A stretch of 64,000 bases of DNA from Myotis daubentonii (GCF_963259705.1 NC_081844.1:40675341-40739340), one strand, 5' to 3'; shown: positions 35,556-48,399, counted from the first letter of the stretch. Numbers and translations: made by a program. Notes: a model not told the origin generated them from the letters alone.

Positions 35556-35708
35556 GGAGACTTCATTCTCTCAAACTACAAACTCATAGTTTACCTTAGA
35601 ACAGTTTAAAATAGTTCTTTTTATATCTAACTTCATAAAATTGTCTATTTGCATTGAAGTTGCAACAAATGTATCTTTGTAAATTCAAGATAAATCTTAC
35701 TGAATCTT

Positions 35709-36347
35709 TTTTTTTTAAAGAAAAGAAAACATCAAATTTAATTTAAATTATCTGGAAAAAACAATGGAGCAAATCAACTCCTAAAAAAGAGGGCTGTTTT
35801 TGTGATCACATTTATTGGAAGGGTTGGAGAAAAATAAAAATGCCATTTAGCTTTAGAATTTGTGAGTTATGTGCAAATAAACTCATTTCAGGAGCAGAAG
35901 AATCCTTAGTCATTTCTTAATATCAAAATTTACACAGGTTTCTCTTTTGAATATCTTCTACCTTTAAAGACGCAATCATATAAAGTCTCCTAATTTCCAC
36001 ACAGGATATATTCTTTGTTTCAACCAACTCTCAATGGAGGGGCAACTAGGACAACACCATCTCCCCGGACAAAAAGCATTGGAATATTCCGTTTTGTTGA
36101 TTTATATATCTCTTCATATGTTTCTTCATCAATTTCTATAGTAGTCACAGTTTCTTCCACATCTCCCAATATCATATTTAAATGTTGATCATAAGCATGT
36201 AATCTACCTCTAAGCTCTCTGTCATTTCTCATTTTCACATAAATTCGTTCATCCAGGCTGAGCCTGATAAGATCCAGGGGCTCTTCTACAGTGTTGGTAG
36301 TTTGTTGCTGGTCCACGTCGTCCGCCATGTTTCAAACCCTGCGCCCC
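35709..36347 (-). pseudogene. LSM3: Processed LSM3 retrotransposed insertion unit
   Basis: The whole inserted cDNA: about 19 bp of 5' UTR (starting GGGGCGCAGGG) before the ATG at 36328, the intact frame, about 300 bp of 3' UTR with an ATTAAA-type signal near the end, then a short A tract (T run at 35709-35716 on the plus strand). It is flanked by a perfect 16-bp direct repeat, AATCTTACTGAATCTT, at 35693-35708 and 36348-36363. This is the hallmark of L1-mediated target-primed insertion. The A tail is short, so some decay or trimming has happened although the target duplication remains perfect. Confidence 0.93.
36020..36328 (-). CDS. LSM3: LSM3 retrocopy open reading frame, intact (102 aa)
   Basis: Encodes a full-length LSm3, a subunit of the heteroheptameric LSm2-8 ring that binds the U6 snRNA 3' end and of the cytoplasmic LSm1-7 mRNA-decay ring. 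The start is [20 protein letters not shown], the usual LSm3 N-terminus. The Sm1 motif is visible at about residues 30-56 ([21 protein letters not shown], then DQHLNMIL) and includes the D-x-H-x-N RNA-contact residues. The Sm2 motif is at about 83-97 ([15 protein letters not shown]). The length equals the usual 102 residues and from memory I see no difference from the human protein. The parental gene has introns and this copy has none, so it is a retrocopy. There is no obvious promoter of its own, but it lies in sense orientation within the GALNTL6 intron. The intact frame implies either recent insertion or selection; expression is unknown. Confidence 0.93.
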
Positions 36348-36515
36348 AATCTTACTGAATCTTAATTTCATCAAATGTAGATATACTATTGCTTTCTTTA
36401 GAAGACAGAAAACTATAATTCCCATAACAATCATTAGCAATGTTCTGAACCTACCAGTGCCAGTGTTATGTAGGCTAATTTATAAAACAATCTATTAAGA
36501 ATACATATACCTTAC

Positions 36516-36700
36516 CCTAGCCAGTTTGGCACATACCTCGGTTGCAGGCTCCTCCCTGGCCTGGGCCTCAGTCAGGGAGCTTGCAGGAGGCAACCAATGA
36601 ATGTGTTTCTCTCATACCTGTTTCTCTCTGTCTTTCCCTCTCCCACTCTCTCTAAAAATCAATGGAAATATATCCTCATGTGAGGATTAAAAAAAAAAGG
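36516..36700 (+). mobile_element. Partial Ves SINE, internally deleted
   Basis: CCCTAGCCAGTTTGGC then jumps to the body (GGGCCTCAGTCAGGGAGC; CTCTCCCACTCTCTCTAAAA). The A/B box region is mostly lost. The A tail is at 36690-36699. Confidence 0.82.
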
Positions 36701-36921
36701 AATACATATACCTTTAAAGTATCTCAAGATCATTTATTCTGATCTTTAAAATAGGTACTTATTCAAAATAGGTTTCTACTAGAATGAATAAAGCATTCCA
36801 GTATTAATGATGAGAATTGCAAGTGTGTGTGTGTGTAACCCGCAGTAACACTCTTGAAAATGAGAGATTATACACATTAGCTCTATAGGGAGAAACAGAT
36901 ATAACAAAATGCTATTCCAAA

Positions 36922-36986
36922 CATTCATGCAAAGGGAAAGCTCATCAAGGATACATAACTCTCAAGATTATTCCCAGATAAATTCT
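36922..36986 (+). repeat. 65-bp direct duplication, copy B
   Basis: Same 65 bp with one difference (TACATAACTC instead of TACAAAACTC). Lies right of the LSM3 retrocopy and a partial Ves SINE. Confidence 0.95.
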
Positions 36987-38004
36987 TTTATGTAGACATC
37001 TACAACACGTGAGATTACATTTTTAATTTAAAACCAGAGGGAGAAAACTGAAAATGCTTTGCCTTCTGAGACCAATTCTACTCAGTACATATTCTGTCAC
37101 TGATGGCTAATTATTCACATTTTATAAATGCAAGGATACTTTTTATTAGTTAGTTTTGTAACTTCCCAAACTTACTCTGGGAGGTAGGTTCATTTCCCTG
37201 TGACCTTGCGAACACATACTCTTTTACATTCATATTTATGACCCTTGGAAACAGTGCCACTCTATGTCTTAGATTCCCTTTTAACCACAAATGCTCAACT
37301 AATTGGTAAAACACAGCCATTTTATTAAAACTATCCATTTGACCGCTGTGCAACATGATATACACATTTATCATCAGAAAAACGGAACAGCTTTCTCTCA
37401 ATTCTTTAGCAAATGATGAATTGCTAAACAGAAAAGTACACAGTTGTAGTTTCTTAGTTTATGCTTCCTATTAATATTTATGATTATCTTTTGATTTTAA
37501 ATTAAAACATTTTTACAATTTAAAATACATGAAATCTAAGCAATCCCAAGATTCATTTATAGTGACTTGCTCTCAATAAATCTGAGACATAGAAATTGCT
37601 TGTCTCATAGTCTAGTGTAGTATCTGATGGAATACCAGCACTAAAGCATTTTTGTTGACTGTCATCTCAGAATCTTTATATGCACTTTAGTGTTAGTATT
37701 TCATCATATAAAATAAAAATGCACTACCATTCTTCTTCTGTTTTACAACCTTCTCACACTGATGATATCTTCCAACTCTCAAAAGCTGTAAAACTCATGC
37801 TAACTGATTTGTCTGCTTATTGAAACTTTCCTTAATGTATAACCAGAATATTTGAGTCAAATAGGACCTGAAATTCAAGGCTCAGTTCATTTGGAAATTG
37901 ATTGAAAAGATTTTTACTATTTAAAAAATGTATCAACACTCAACCATGTGAAGACTCTATGATTTTTATGGTAATATGGATCTTTAAAGAAAGTGCTTTC
38001 ACAC

Positions 38005-38036
38005 ACACACAAACACACACAAATACACACACACAG
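38005..38036. repeat. (CA)n-type microsatellite
   Basis: Imperfect CACACAAA runs. Confidence 0.88.
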
Positions 38037-38290
38037 GGTGTCCCCCAAAAATGTATACATACTTTAACAGCTTTAGCTCAGTTTTGAAAATGAAATGAAT
38101 TTTAATAAACACTGGCATAAAAATTATTGAATTTTTCCAAAGCAAAATATATCTATAAAATGTTAAAAGGCATTTGTATAACAAAGAAGGAAAAATGGCA
38201 AAGGAGAAAATAATGGCAGTAAAGTGAGATTGAACATAAAATGCTATCAAATGAGTTCATGCGAAAGCAGAGCAAATGTCTACAAATTTG
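38034..38290 (+). mobile_element. Mariner-like fragment
   Basis: The left end CAGGGTGTCCCCCAAAAATG plus TATACATACTTTAACAGC matches the terminus family seen at 4481-4604. The right terminus was not found and the right limit is approximate. Confidence 0.65.
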
Positions 38291-38477
38291 TGAAAATGCT
38301 GAATTCTATCAAAGAAATAATAAATGCAAACTAATACATGAAATTCTATCTCAACCTTTCCTTTACAGATCTATAATACAATATGCACAGTTACACCCAT
38401 ATTACACACTGAATCATAAAACCCCAACTTGAAACACATGAAAATTATTTTGAAACTCTGATTGGCATAAAAATTAC

Positions 38478-38603
38478 ATAGAGATCCTATTAAAATGCAG
38501 CTTCTGATCTATCTGGATGGGGCGTGAGATTCTGCATTTCTTCTAAACTTCAATGTAATGCTGCTGGCCTGGGGACCATACTTTGGGCAACAACTAGTCA
38601 TGC
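38478..38603 (+). mobile_element. MER5-type hAT relic
   Basis: GAGATTCTGCATTTCTTCTAA, then AATGCTGCTGGCCTGGGG and CCATACTTTGGGCAACAAC match the right half of MER5. Ancient. Confidence 0.75.
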
Positions 38604-39568
38604 TATCTGCAGAAAAGTACACTGGATATTTTTAGTGTCTGGCTTTGCTAGACTGGAGGATAGTTTAAAGTCTATGATTTTCCCTCTCAATAGTACGTGG
38701 AGCATAACAGGTCTTCATGAAACTCAACTCCCTACCTTTCCCGATGAGGACGTTTGAAACAAGCAGGGGCAATAGCGACTGACCGAGTGTGAATGTGTGT
38801 GAGTGCATCCAGTGTGCAGCAGCACTTCCATGCTTGCATTTAGAAAAGTGTGTCAGCAACTCTCCTGCACTATCCACAATTTGAACTTGCATTCATCTAA
38901 GCAAACTGGGTTCAGAGAATTGTCAGGTTCAAATATATCCTATCTCTGAGGTTAAGCCCCAGCTTATTTCACACACTTCAACATTTTCCATGTGGATGCT
39001 GTTAACGTTGCCTGGAATTTGGAGATAAGCCCAGGATTAGTCCTGCTTTAAAGTCATCGCGAAGCCTTGTTATAGGCCCCAAGTTAAGTTGTTAAATGTA
39101 TTTCTGAGAGCTTACTAAAAAAAAATATAATCACATTCACTCACTTTGGTAAGCTTCGGATAGCAAAAACATAGCGCTATTGTTGAAAACTCACCTGCAG
39201 GCATGCACCTTCATGTTGTTATAGACAGTAGCCTTTCGTCCTGAGGCTGAAACCATATTCAGTTTACCAACTCGAGGAAGAATATCTAAGCTGAGACTAC
39301 TAGATGGGATCATCACTTTTTTTAAAGCATTTTGATAACTGGGTCAAACCTATTCAAGTAGATTTTTAAAAATCACTTTGCGATGTTCATAATTATTCAG
39401 TAATTATAAATTATTGTAGTATTTTCCTTCTCTATTGTTATGAAACCAACTACTCCAGAATTTTCCAATCACTATGTTGCTAACATTTTTGGAACTAGCA
39501 ATTTCAAGTGATATTAACCTTATGTTATTAATATGGATAATACGTTTACTTTCCTTTTATTCATTTTG

Positions 39569-39617
39569 TGTGTGTGTGTATGTGTGTGTGTGTATGTGTG
39601 TGTATGTGTGTGTGTTT
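39569..39617. repeat. (TG)n microsatellite
   Basis: TG runs with occasional TA, followed by a T-rich stretch. Confidence 0.92.
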
Positions 39618-40539
39618 TGTTTTGGTTTTGTTTTTTTTTTTTATGTATAGCTACTCTATTGACCTGGAGGACATAAACAATAAGGCAGCAATATCTGAAT
39701 AAATCTTGTCAAAATTGTATTGCCCTTGGCCAAAGGATATTTCAGAATAACCAGGAGAGCTATAGTGCAAAGATATTGAATGCATACTGAACTTCTAATA
39801 ATGCAGACTTGGAATTGGAATATATTTCTAAAAATAAATATAAAATGTAACATTTATATATTAGAAGCTTATGATTTCTGAGTTGTCACAAAAAAGTATA
39901 AACATACTTTACAATATAAAGTAAAATAACTTTTAACTTCCTGGCTATAGGTAATATTAAAATTAAAAGAAGAAGAACATTCTGTCTTAGAGGCCCTGTA
40001 CAAAGGGATACTGTAAGATAGTTTCCTCCTAAGACTGAATATAAACTTTAAGGAATTTTAATCAACACTCATGTAAGACCACTCATATAATTTTTGGTGG
40101 GTTCTATTTATTCTCCTTTTGATGAAAGTCTAGAATTTAATTTTTCTTTAAAATATGTAGTAAATCACCAAGTTATTTATAGGTTTAGAGGTTTTTAAAA
40201 TGTTAATGCAGTTCTGATTTTTCCAACACGGTGCACATTACCAAAATTTGTCTTCATGTGCCCTCTGGCTTCTGTTGCATCTGGAGATAATAGGTAGATA
40301 GGTGGATGAATGGATAGACAGATAGATAAATTATTGTGGACTAGATCTGATAAATTGAGAGGATCTCCTCAGTATGGAGAATGTCTATCTTATAGTAGCA
40401 GGGAAGTATTTGGTGAGTAGAAATCAGTAATTGAGAGCAACTATTCTCCTCTGTAGTGCATAGTTCACTCGACCATCCAAGATTGCTCTCCATCAAAACC
40501 TTGCCATGAGGAACTATTTACATAACTAAAGTTACTTAT

Positions 40540-40640
40540 CCCTATGTTGATAAAAGAAAAGTCTGAGACTTAGAGAAGTTAGTTAATGTACCCGGTGTCA
40601 TAATAACTGGTGATGAGATTCTAACCTGTGTTTATTAATG
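40540..40640 (+). mobile_element. Possible MIR fragment
   Basis: GAGACTTAGAGAAGTTAGTTAATG (first 20: GAGACTTAGAGAAGTTAGTT) and ATTCTAACCTGTG resemble the MIR 3' part. Confidence 0.5.
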
Positions 40641-42851
40641 TTTTATATTTCAAATTATTCAAAAAGCAGGGTGATATCTTTTAGGTCTACCAAATCCTAG
40701 TATTTTATCAGTTGAGATTTTGTAATCTGAGATATAAATTTGGATGAAAAGTCTCTCCTAATCCATGCAACATTGGAATTACAATGTATTCTAAAAGATA
40801 ACAGAAGTACTTCCATAAAATATTTCTTGCAAAGTTTACTTTTACACATATTGATACATTCACATAATGAAATGTAATATGCAAATAATTTAACCTTTTG
40901 AAAATTTAATGATCATAAAGCAATGCTTTCAACTTGAGAGTTCATAGGAATAGAATATCTATGATTTACCAAAGCATTAATATTATTATTATTATTCCTT
41001 TAAATGTTCAATAAGGAAGTCAGAATCACCATAAGTATCCCAAATAATCCTTTTTCTGTTACTTAACTAACAGTAATTACATTGAAATCTTCTGGAACTC
41101 ACTTCCCAGGTAACATTACCTGCAGGATAGTCCATCAGAATTACTACTGTACAGAAGATGACAGTTATTTGAAGTCAAGACAAAGGTAGATGCCACTATT
41201 TTCTATCTCTTTAAAGACTTTCAATAAAAAAAAATACCTCTGAGAAATATTCAGGAAAAAATGTTGTACAAACCACAATTTCCTATTACCAAGTGTTTCC
41301 CTACTGTTACCTCCAGGTCAAAATTCTGCTGTAAGACAAAGTTAATTATGTAGAAAATTCTCCACAGATACACCGTCTGATTTCTCTGAGTACCAGTCAA
41401 CCCCAAAAGACCAGTTGTTTGGTGTGTGCAGCCTGAGATATCTATTCCCTTATTCATTCCTTTATAGAAAAGCAAAGTTTTAGCTTTCACACATTAAATG
41501 CCTATTTTTAGTCTGAGACAAGAATGACTGTTTTGAAATAAATAGCCTCAATTAGAATAAAAAAGAAATCAATGTTACATAAATAAAATTTTATATAATA
41601 AATTTCAAGTTCAGATACTGGGTTATGCTCTTAGGTAGTATTGAATGCACATCTTTCAAAGCAAGGCAAGGCAAAACCTGCTTTAAAATCAGCGTAAATC
41701 ACCAAGTTGGTAGTTTACTATTTTAATGGAATGATGTTAGACAACTTTATTTTTGTCCTACCAATGTTAATATTAGGCAGATCCTGAGTCAGTATCTGAA
41801 GTGAATCACTGAAGACCAGAACTCTCTTAAAGAAACCTGAAAACTAACATACTAAGCAGTTTTACTTTTACATAATTTTTGGATACTATACAGAAAATGG
41901 TGTTTTTTGATCCAAATAAAATTTCAAAACTTCAATTAACCCATATGATATCAAGATGTATTCTCTTGTGAGGCATAAGAATAATATGCAATCAAACTAT
42001 TTTACTATCACTCTTTCTTACAGTTGTACAGCATTTTAAGCAGAGCCCTTTCATGCAATAAGGTAGAAAATTATACCCTCAAATAGATGAATATCATTAG
42101 AAAAGGTTTCCTCCTCTTCACTCACACCAGCAAGAAAGATAAAGATAAAATTTGTTTTATCTGCAGTATCAACTACTTCCTCATTTAGACCAAATATAAT
42201 TGTTAAAACCTAATCTCAGGAAAGTTTCTATATTTTATCCCCCTGTCTTATAAAACCAATTGTTTATCAGAATGCTAAATTATTAAAACTTACATCAAAT
42301 TTGCTAATACACTGTTAAGCCAGATTTGTTTTATTATTTTTTCAGACATGACAAAATAGCTAGAATTGCCAAAGAAAATATTTGTGTCTCACTATAATTT
42401 TTAGTATTTATGAAGTAACATAAGCATAACCCAGAGAATGTATCATACTTATAAATAATAGAAGTAGATAATCTTCAGAAACAGAAACAGATTTTATAGT
42501 TTTACTGAAATATTTCACTATTCATAAGTACTCACCATGACATATTTTGCAGTGTTTGTCCTGAAGCTGAAAGTAAAATTTGAGACATTTGCTAACACCT
42601 GTCTAATTTACAACAGGAATGTCATGCAGATTTTTTTATACTTCCCCAAATGACAACAATAATTTCTCATTCTGTTTATTTTGCATTTGGCCAACATTTT
42701 ATGCAATCACAACATAGACAAAACTTCGTAATCACTTTTCAGAATGAATCAAAAAGAAACATTACAACAACCTTCTGCCTATTTTAAGCCTATCATGTTT
42801 GTCTAGGAGGTGAATAACAGAATCAGATAAAATATTGAAACTGTCTCTTAC

Positions 42852-43018
42852 CTCTGTCACTGAAGTCGTCTACTAGAATGATTTCTGCTATCAGACTCTC
42901 CGGGGTTCGGTTAATTATACTGTGTATGGTACGCAGGAGTGAAGTCCAACCTTCATTATGAAATGGGATAATGATGCTGGTGTTTGGCAGTATTTCCAGG
43001 TACAGCTTGTGCTTACAA
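42852..43018 (-). CDS. GALNTL6: GALNTL6 internal coding exon, start of catalytic GT-A domain (167 bp)
   Basis: Next downstream exon of the same gene. The acceptor is ATCTCCAG|TTGTAAG, preceded by a T-rich tract, and the donor is AGAG|GTAAGAG. The frame is one base (third base of Asn), 55 codons, then one base (first base of an expected Glu). The peptide starts [19 protein letters not shown], continues [18 protein letters not shown] and ends [21 protein letters not shown] and ILVDDFSD are the N-terminal strand-helix blocks of family GT27, which bind the UDP-GalNAc nucleotide; the DxH metal site and the lectin domain lie in later exons that I did not find in the window. The phase matches the exon at 54974-55112, supporting one transcript. 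The sequence looks under constraint, with no stop and no odd codons. Confidence 0.88.
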
Positions 43019-43210
43019 CTGGAGATAATAAAGGGACAAAAAAGCTAGGTCAAATGCAAAACTAGAATATATTACATATTGCTATTTACATATTACGTTA
43101 TCAGAAGGATTTAAAAACTAGACCTTGTCAATACTTACTTTTCCAGCCAGAGCTTGCACATCTTAACAGTTACTCTGCTTATTCATGGAATCCATTAATT
43201 CCTTTTCTCA

Positions 43211-43442
43211 CTCATTCTTTTTTTTTTTTTTAACAAATTTTATTGATTTTTAGAGAGAGGAAGGGAGAGGAATGGAGAAAAAAACTGATGTGTGAGAGTG
43301 AAACATCAAGTGGTTGCCTTCTGCCCAACCCCCACCTGGGGTCAAGCCCACAACTTGGGCATGTGCCCTGACCAGTAATCAAACTGGCAACCCCTCAGTA
43401 CATAGGATTATGCCCAACCAACTGAGCCACACAAGCCAGGGC
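43211..43442 (-). mobile_element. Ves SINE close to the GALNTL6 exon
   Basis: T run at 43218-43231 (tail), GATTTTTAGAGAGAGGAAG, and the inverted head CCAACTGAGCCACACAAGCC. It starts about 190 bp upstream of the exon at 43018 in transcript direction, oriented in the same sense as the gene. Confidence 0.93.
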
Positions 43443-43614
43443 TCGCAATCATTCATAATAAAATAATTATGTATCCTTTTTTGTATCTTCAAATACCAGG
43501 CAAGAATTACATTAAAATGTGTTCTTGTGAACTTAAAAAAAATATTAATAAGAGTAAATTTTGAGGGTTTTTTTTAGTAGTGATAACTAATACTTATTGA
43601 CTGCTTACTAAGTA

Positions 43615-43905
43615 ATAGCATATTTATTGTGGTTAAATACACGTAACATAAAATTACTATTAGTGACAGTTAGTAAATTCACAATGTTATGCAACAATCA
43701 TCACTAATTCCAGAACATTTTCGTCACTCCAAAAGAAAACCCCGTATCCACTGCTCTCTCCATTCTCCCCTCCCACCAGTTCCTGGCAACTACTAGCCTG
43801 CTTTCTGTCTCTATGGATTTACCTATTCTGTATATAAACTGACTCATATAATATGTAGTCTTTTGGATCTAGCTTCTTTTCCTTAGCATATATTTTTAAG
43901 TGTTT
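43615..43905 (-). mobile_element. Old L1 3' end fragment
   Basis: AACATAAAATTACTATTAGT, TGCAACAATCATCACTAATT, CAGTTCCTGGCAACTACTAG and TTTCTGTCTCTATGGATT correspond to the inverted L1M-type 3' region. Confidence 0.75.
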
Positions 43906-44164
43906 AACCAGGTTGAAGGGTAAATTTTATGCATTAAAATTGTGGTTAACCTTTACATGGATTTCCTACAAAATTTTGGAAATTCACCTTCTTTAATAAT
44001 TATGCTCTATCAGTTTTGGTTGTGGTATGTTTCAGCAGCTAGGTAGTATATAAGGCTGTACAGGGGAAAACACAGTATTAAAATGAAATCAAAGAACATT
44101 TAATACCCAATTATTATACACTGATACAACCACATAATAAGATTACATTTAGATCCAAAGAGAG

Positions 44165-45010
44165 GTGATTGATTCAAGAGAGCGACAGCGTAGGTGCACA
44201 CTACACTCACCTCCTCCCAGGACCAAACTGGAATTACAATTAAAATATAGAACCACCAACCTGAATAACCAACCAAAGACTATCTGAAACAGAAATCGTA
44301 TAACCAAGAATTTACAGGAGGTGGCACATGGAAACTGACAGGAAGGGCGGAGACAGGAATAGGGCTGCCCCCCTCCCACAGGCAGCAGCTGAGAATCCAG
44401 AGGGATGTCTCAGCTACATAAGTTGCCCTGAGGAGCAAGATCTCAACCCCATGCTGGGCTCCCTAGCCCGGAGCACCAGAACCAGAAAGAGGTACCCACA
44501 TAATGACTGGCTGTGAAATCAGAGGGGTGTCTGTATGCCAGGGAGAGATTAGAGTCTGCAAGAAATTGGGGCACCCTCTTAAAGGGCCAATACCCCAAAT
44601 CTCACTGGCAGGCAGTCCCCCTGGGTGCTGGTGGAGGAAGAGAGGAGCAGGCTAGAGTCATGTGAGGAGAGACTGAGGTGTGTGGCTCCAGGAAGAGAGA
44701 TGAATGGCAGCCACTAGGGCACCTGAGCTGAGTGCCTCTCTCACACTGCAGACACCATCTTTCCTGGGTGGAGCACTCCCCTCCATGCACCATCAACTTG
44801 GGGAAAAGCAATAGCGCCAGCCTGCAGAGCTCAAGTCCTGCAAAGGAGTCAGTGGCCTGGGCCCAGGTTGTAGAGTTCCGGTGGATTCCAAGGGTGTCAG
44901 TGACTGAGTTGTGTGCCTCGGGGGTGAGGGTTTCTTGCCTTAAGGATTCACAGACCCGTGGACAGATACATAAAATTATCAGAATCAAATCAGACAAGTG
45001 ACATAACAGA
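44165..45010 (+). mobile_element. Probable L1 5' UTR fragment
   Basis: G/C-rich leader-like DNA: AACTGGAATTACAATTAAAA with AGAACCACC is the typical opening of bat L1 5' UTRs, followed by long purine-rich text without a real gene. Chance frames on both strands have no homology I recognise. Limits approximate; 45010-45400 is unassigned. Confidence 0.55.
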
Positions 45011-45399
45011 TGGCCCAGAGGCAGTGAGAGCTGGAAGGAAGTATGACTAACTTTGTCTGAAAGAATCAGGGGCGTCTTTACAGATGAGTCTGTATGTCGA
45101 GAACCGATCATGCAGGATCCTGAAAATGATTCTAAGGGATTTGGACATTAGCCTGTAGTCAGTGTGAAGTTCCTCACAGATTGTCAATGATGAGAAAGAC
45201 AGAACTGTGTTTACACGTTCCCCCGGCAGCAGGCAGACAATACATTGAAGACAGCAGAGACTACAGGCAGAACAGCAAGTATAATAGTTCTGGCAAAAAA
45301 AAAAGAAAAAAAAAAAAGGAGGGTGCTGATCTGATCACTCAAAGGAAAACCAACCACCTTGTGAACAGTGTTTAATCTGATTGAATGATATTTAATCAT

Positions 45400-47460
45400 T
45401 TTAGCGTTTAACCTGCTCTAAAGGATGTTGAAAACACTCCCAAACTCAGCCATTGGGGTCAGGAAGCTGTGGTCCAGATGGCTGCATCTCAGCATTGCTA
45501 GGAATATTGAAGCATATCCAGGGCTTTATTAAGAACCTGCAAACTGTCTATTTCAGGTTTAATCTCAAGACAGGTTCGGAATGGAAGTTTGTTAAATATG
45601 AAGACAATGTAACGATATGGAACTCAAAGAAATAAGTAAAGAACAATTTATATGTTTATGGTTACAGGTATGTAGCAAAATTACCAGGAGGAAATAGAGA
45701 CATCAAAACATTTGCTGCATTAAGTTTACAAAAATATGAATGAAAATGCCGGTAATTATTGTATTTAATATTGCTGTATTATTTTAAAATAAACATTTGC
45801 ATAAAATTAACTTAAGAGTTTAGGAATGGCTCAGAGATGAGGACATCTCTTTGTTAAGCAACAATTTATCTAAATGGATTAAAAAAAAAACACTTCCTCA
45901 AATTTTAAATGAATCAGAGAGACAAAAGAAATAGTTTACAATCTCAAATTACTTGAGAGAAATGACAAATCATGAAGGCATTTTAAAAGCTGACAAAAAA
46001 CCTACAAATTAGTCTGAAAACATTCTTCTCAACCATTGACAATAATGAAAATAAACTTCAATAGATAATTTCTCATACTCTTCTGTTTTCCCAAAACAAT
46101 CCACACACATTTTCTGACATTCTCTATTGTCATTTATTAAAATGAAAAATTTAAAATATTTTTAGTTTAACAGCATTGCTAATTTTAAACATACTTAACT
46201 GTCATTCCTTTTATAGCTAATTTATCATTATAATGTCATTGGTTTCACAAACAAAAATAAGTGGTCCTTTTAACTATAGGAATAGGCCTAAGTTCATTTT
46301 AATTACAGATATATAAAGGAAGTGCCATACTTGTGATATATATTTTTTTCTCTAAAAGAGATATTTTCTCATTCATAATACAATATCAACATTTATACTG
46401 CAGGTATTTAGGCAAACTTGCATTTGAGGTTGCTAAGACCTTTGTATTGGTCTTACCATCACCTAAACATTTTTCCTCGATGTCTAAGGCTGAAATTTAG
46501 TCTTAATTGCAATGCCAAAACTCACATTTTAAAAAATCAAACTCTTGTATTGCAAGATTTGAGTAAAATGTTTGGTTGGAAGTACTTGCATATTTCAGTC
46601 CTTAGGTCATTTTGTTAACTTATCTAACATACAGCTTTATTTTTTGTTTTACTGAGTTTTTTCATATCTACTTATATAAAGTGTATCAATAGGGAAGTAA
46701 TGTTGTATTCATAACCAATGCCAAATCCCAATGGCTCAAACAACAAATATTCTGTTTTTTAATTCTTCTGCATGTTCACCACTGATTGGCAAGAAAATCT
46801 CTGCTCACTGTAGTCAGTGCAAACAGCAACATTTGGACCTGTCAGTCATTCTGCCAGAGGTAAATGAGAAGGCTGATGGGTCTTGAACTGGGAGTGAAGT
46901 GGTTTGCCTCTAAAATGACATAATGCTTTCTGCTTACAACTCATTCATCAGAAGCAGTCACACAGCACAAGGGATATGCTATCCTATAGAATCCAGAAGG
47001 AACATCAACAGAAATATTTGCCAAACCACTCTAGTGAACACAGCCATTTCAGTCTTCGGGCCTGCTTTTAAGTAAAAAAGGAAACTGTGTGATGGCATTT
47101 AATGGAAAAACAAACAAGATTCAGTTTCTTAATTGACAAAAATTATAATATTTAAGGCTCCACTTCCATAGAAGTTCATTTCATGATAGAGAGATCAAGT
47201 CATCAAGAGGACACAACAAAATGTTTTATGCGCCTAATAACAGGGTTTCTGAATATGGTAGTAAAAGTTGATAGAAAAGCAATTAAATAAAGATAACTCC
47301 ATGGTGACAGTAAGAAATTTATTCTTTAGTTTGTTCCTTTTGTTTTCAGTCTCTTAAGGTAAAGGCTTAGATTATTGATTTGGGGCTTTATGTTCTTTAT
47401 TTTTACCAGCACTGAATGGTAGAAGATTGGAATGATTTCATTATATGAGCTGCTTGAAAT
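45400..47460. other. Intron, mostly unassigned
   Basis: 46700-47040 has the flavour of an old interspersed repeat (CCAAATCCCAATGGCTCAAA) but could not be named. No exon. Confidence 0.45.
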
Positions 47461-47464
47461 AAAC

Positions 47465-47780
47465 AGTTTTAAAATTTTTATTTTTGTTCATTTAAAAATA
47501 TTTTGAAACTGCCCTTAAACTTCCTTTTGAAATACTGATTAGTGAAAATATGCTTTAAGTTTCCAAGTGATTGATGATTGTCTTGTTATTTTTCTGCTCA
47601 ATTTTAATTTAATTATTTTATGGTCATAGAATATACTTGTAAAATTTCAATTTTTTAAAATCTGTAGTATTTGTTTTGTAACCCAGGGTATGGTCAACCT
47701 TGAAGATATGTTTCATGCATACTTGAGAAGAATATATACACTGCTGTTGCTGGGTGGAGTGCTTTTTTGTTGTTTTTCTT
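47465..47780 (-). mobile_element. Old L1 ORF2 fragment
   Basis: TATTTGTTTTGTAACCCAGG, TATGGTCAACCTTGAAGATA and TTGAGAAGAATATATACACT are the inverted L1 ORF2 segment encoding the conserved region before the C-terminal domain. No intact frame. Confidence 0.8.
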
Positions 47781-47802
47781 ACATTTCTTCTTTTCATAAA
47801 AT

Positions 47803-47862
47803 GATATATATATGATATAAAATGATATTTATATACATATATAAATATATATATATATATTT
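47803..47862. repeat. Imperfect (AT)n tract
   Basis: ATATATATGATATAAAATGA-type A/T repeats directly after an L1 fragment. Confidence 0.85.
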
Positions 47863-48399
47863 CTCATGTGAAACAAATGAAATTTGGAGCATATTTCAGA
47901 TAATGTTAAATGTGGTAAAATGCCATTGCACAGTAATGATAACAAACAGGCAGGAAGTGATATTTTGAGCTTGCATTAGAGTCCACATTCTAAATGATTA
48001 TGATCTTGTACCATTTTATAATAATCATTATAATTCTCTGAAATGTTGATAAAGAGTGCCAATTCAGTTCCAGTCAGTTTCATTAGGCTGTGTGTGGGAG
48101 AGAAAGCAAGTTGAAATACTGTAATTTGTTTGACTTCCTGGCTATAGCAAAATGGTCCTGTATTTTGGGGGTACAATTAGACCACCGTTTGACACATTTA
48201 CAAGTACCAGTGTCAACATCTTGGACACTCTCCAAATCAATTAATTGGTTAACTATTTAATTTACTGCCTTTTAGTTTATCAAACGCCTTATAAAATGGC
48301 TTTACTAAGTATAGTATAGCTAGTGAACCAAAAAAATTTTTTTTTTAATCTTCTCAAGGGAACCACTCATGTTCAGAAAGGGGAAATACTTTCCTTTAA

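Larger units (their letters stand above)
38610..42840. other. GALNTL6: A/T-rich intron downstream of the GALNTL6 exon
   Basis: Only a TG microsatellite and a possible MIR piece. The next GALNTL6 exon was not found here. Confidence 0.55.

Noticed and set aside
44602..45111. 169-codon minus-strand open frame
   Set aside because: Falls in G/C-rich, probable L1 5' UTR sequence in antisense; no recognisable domain, no splice or transcript evidence.
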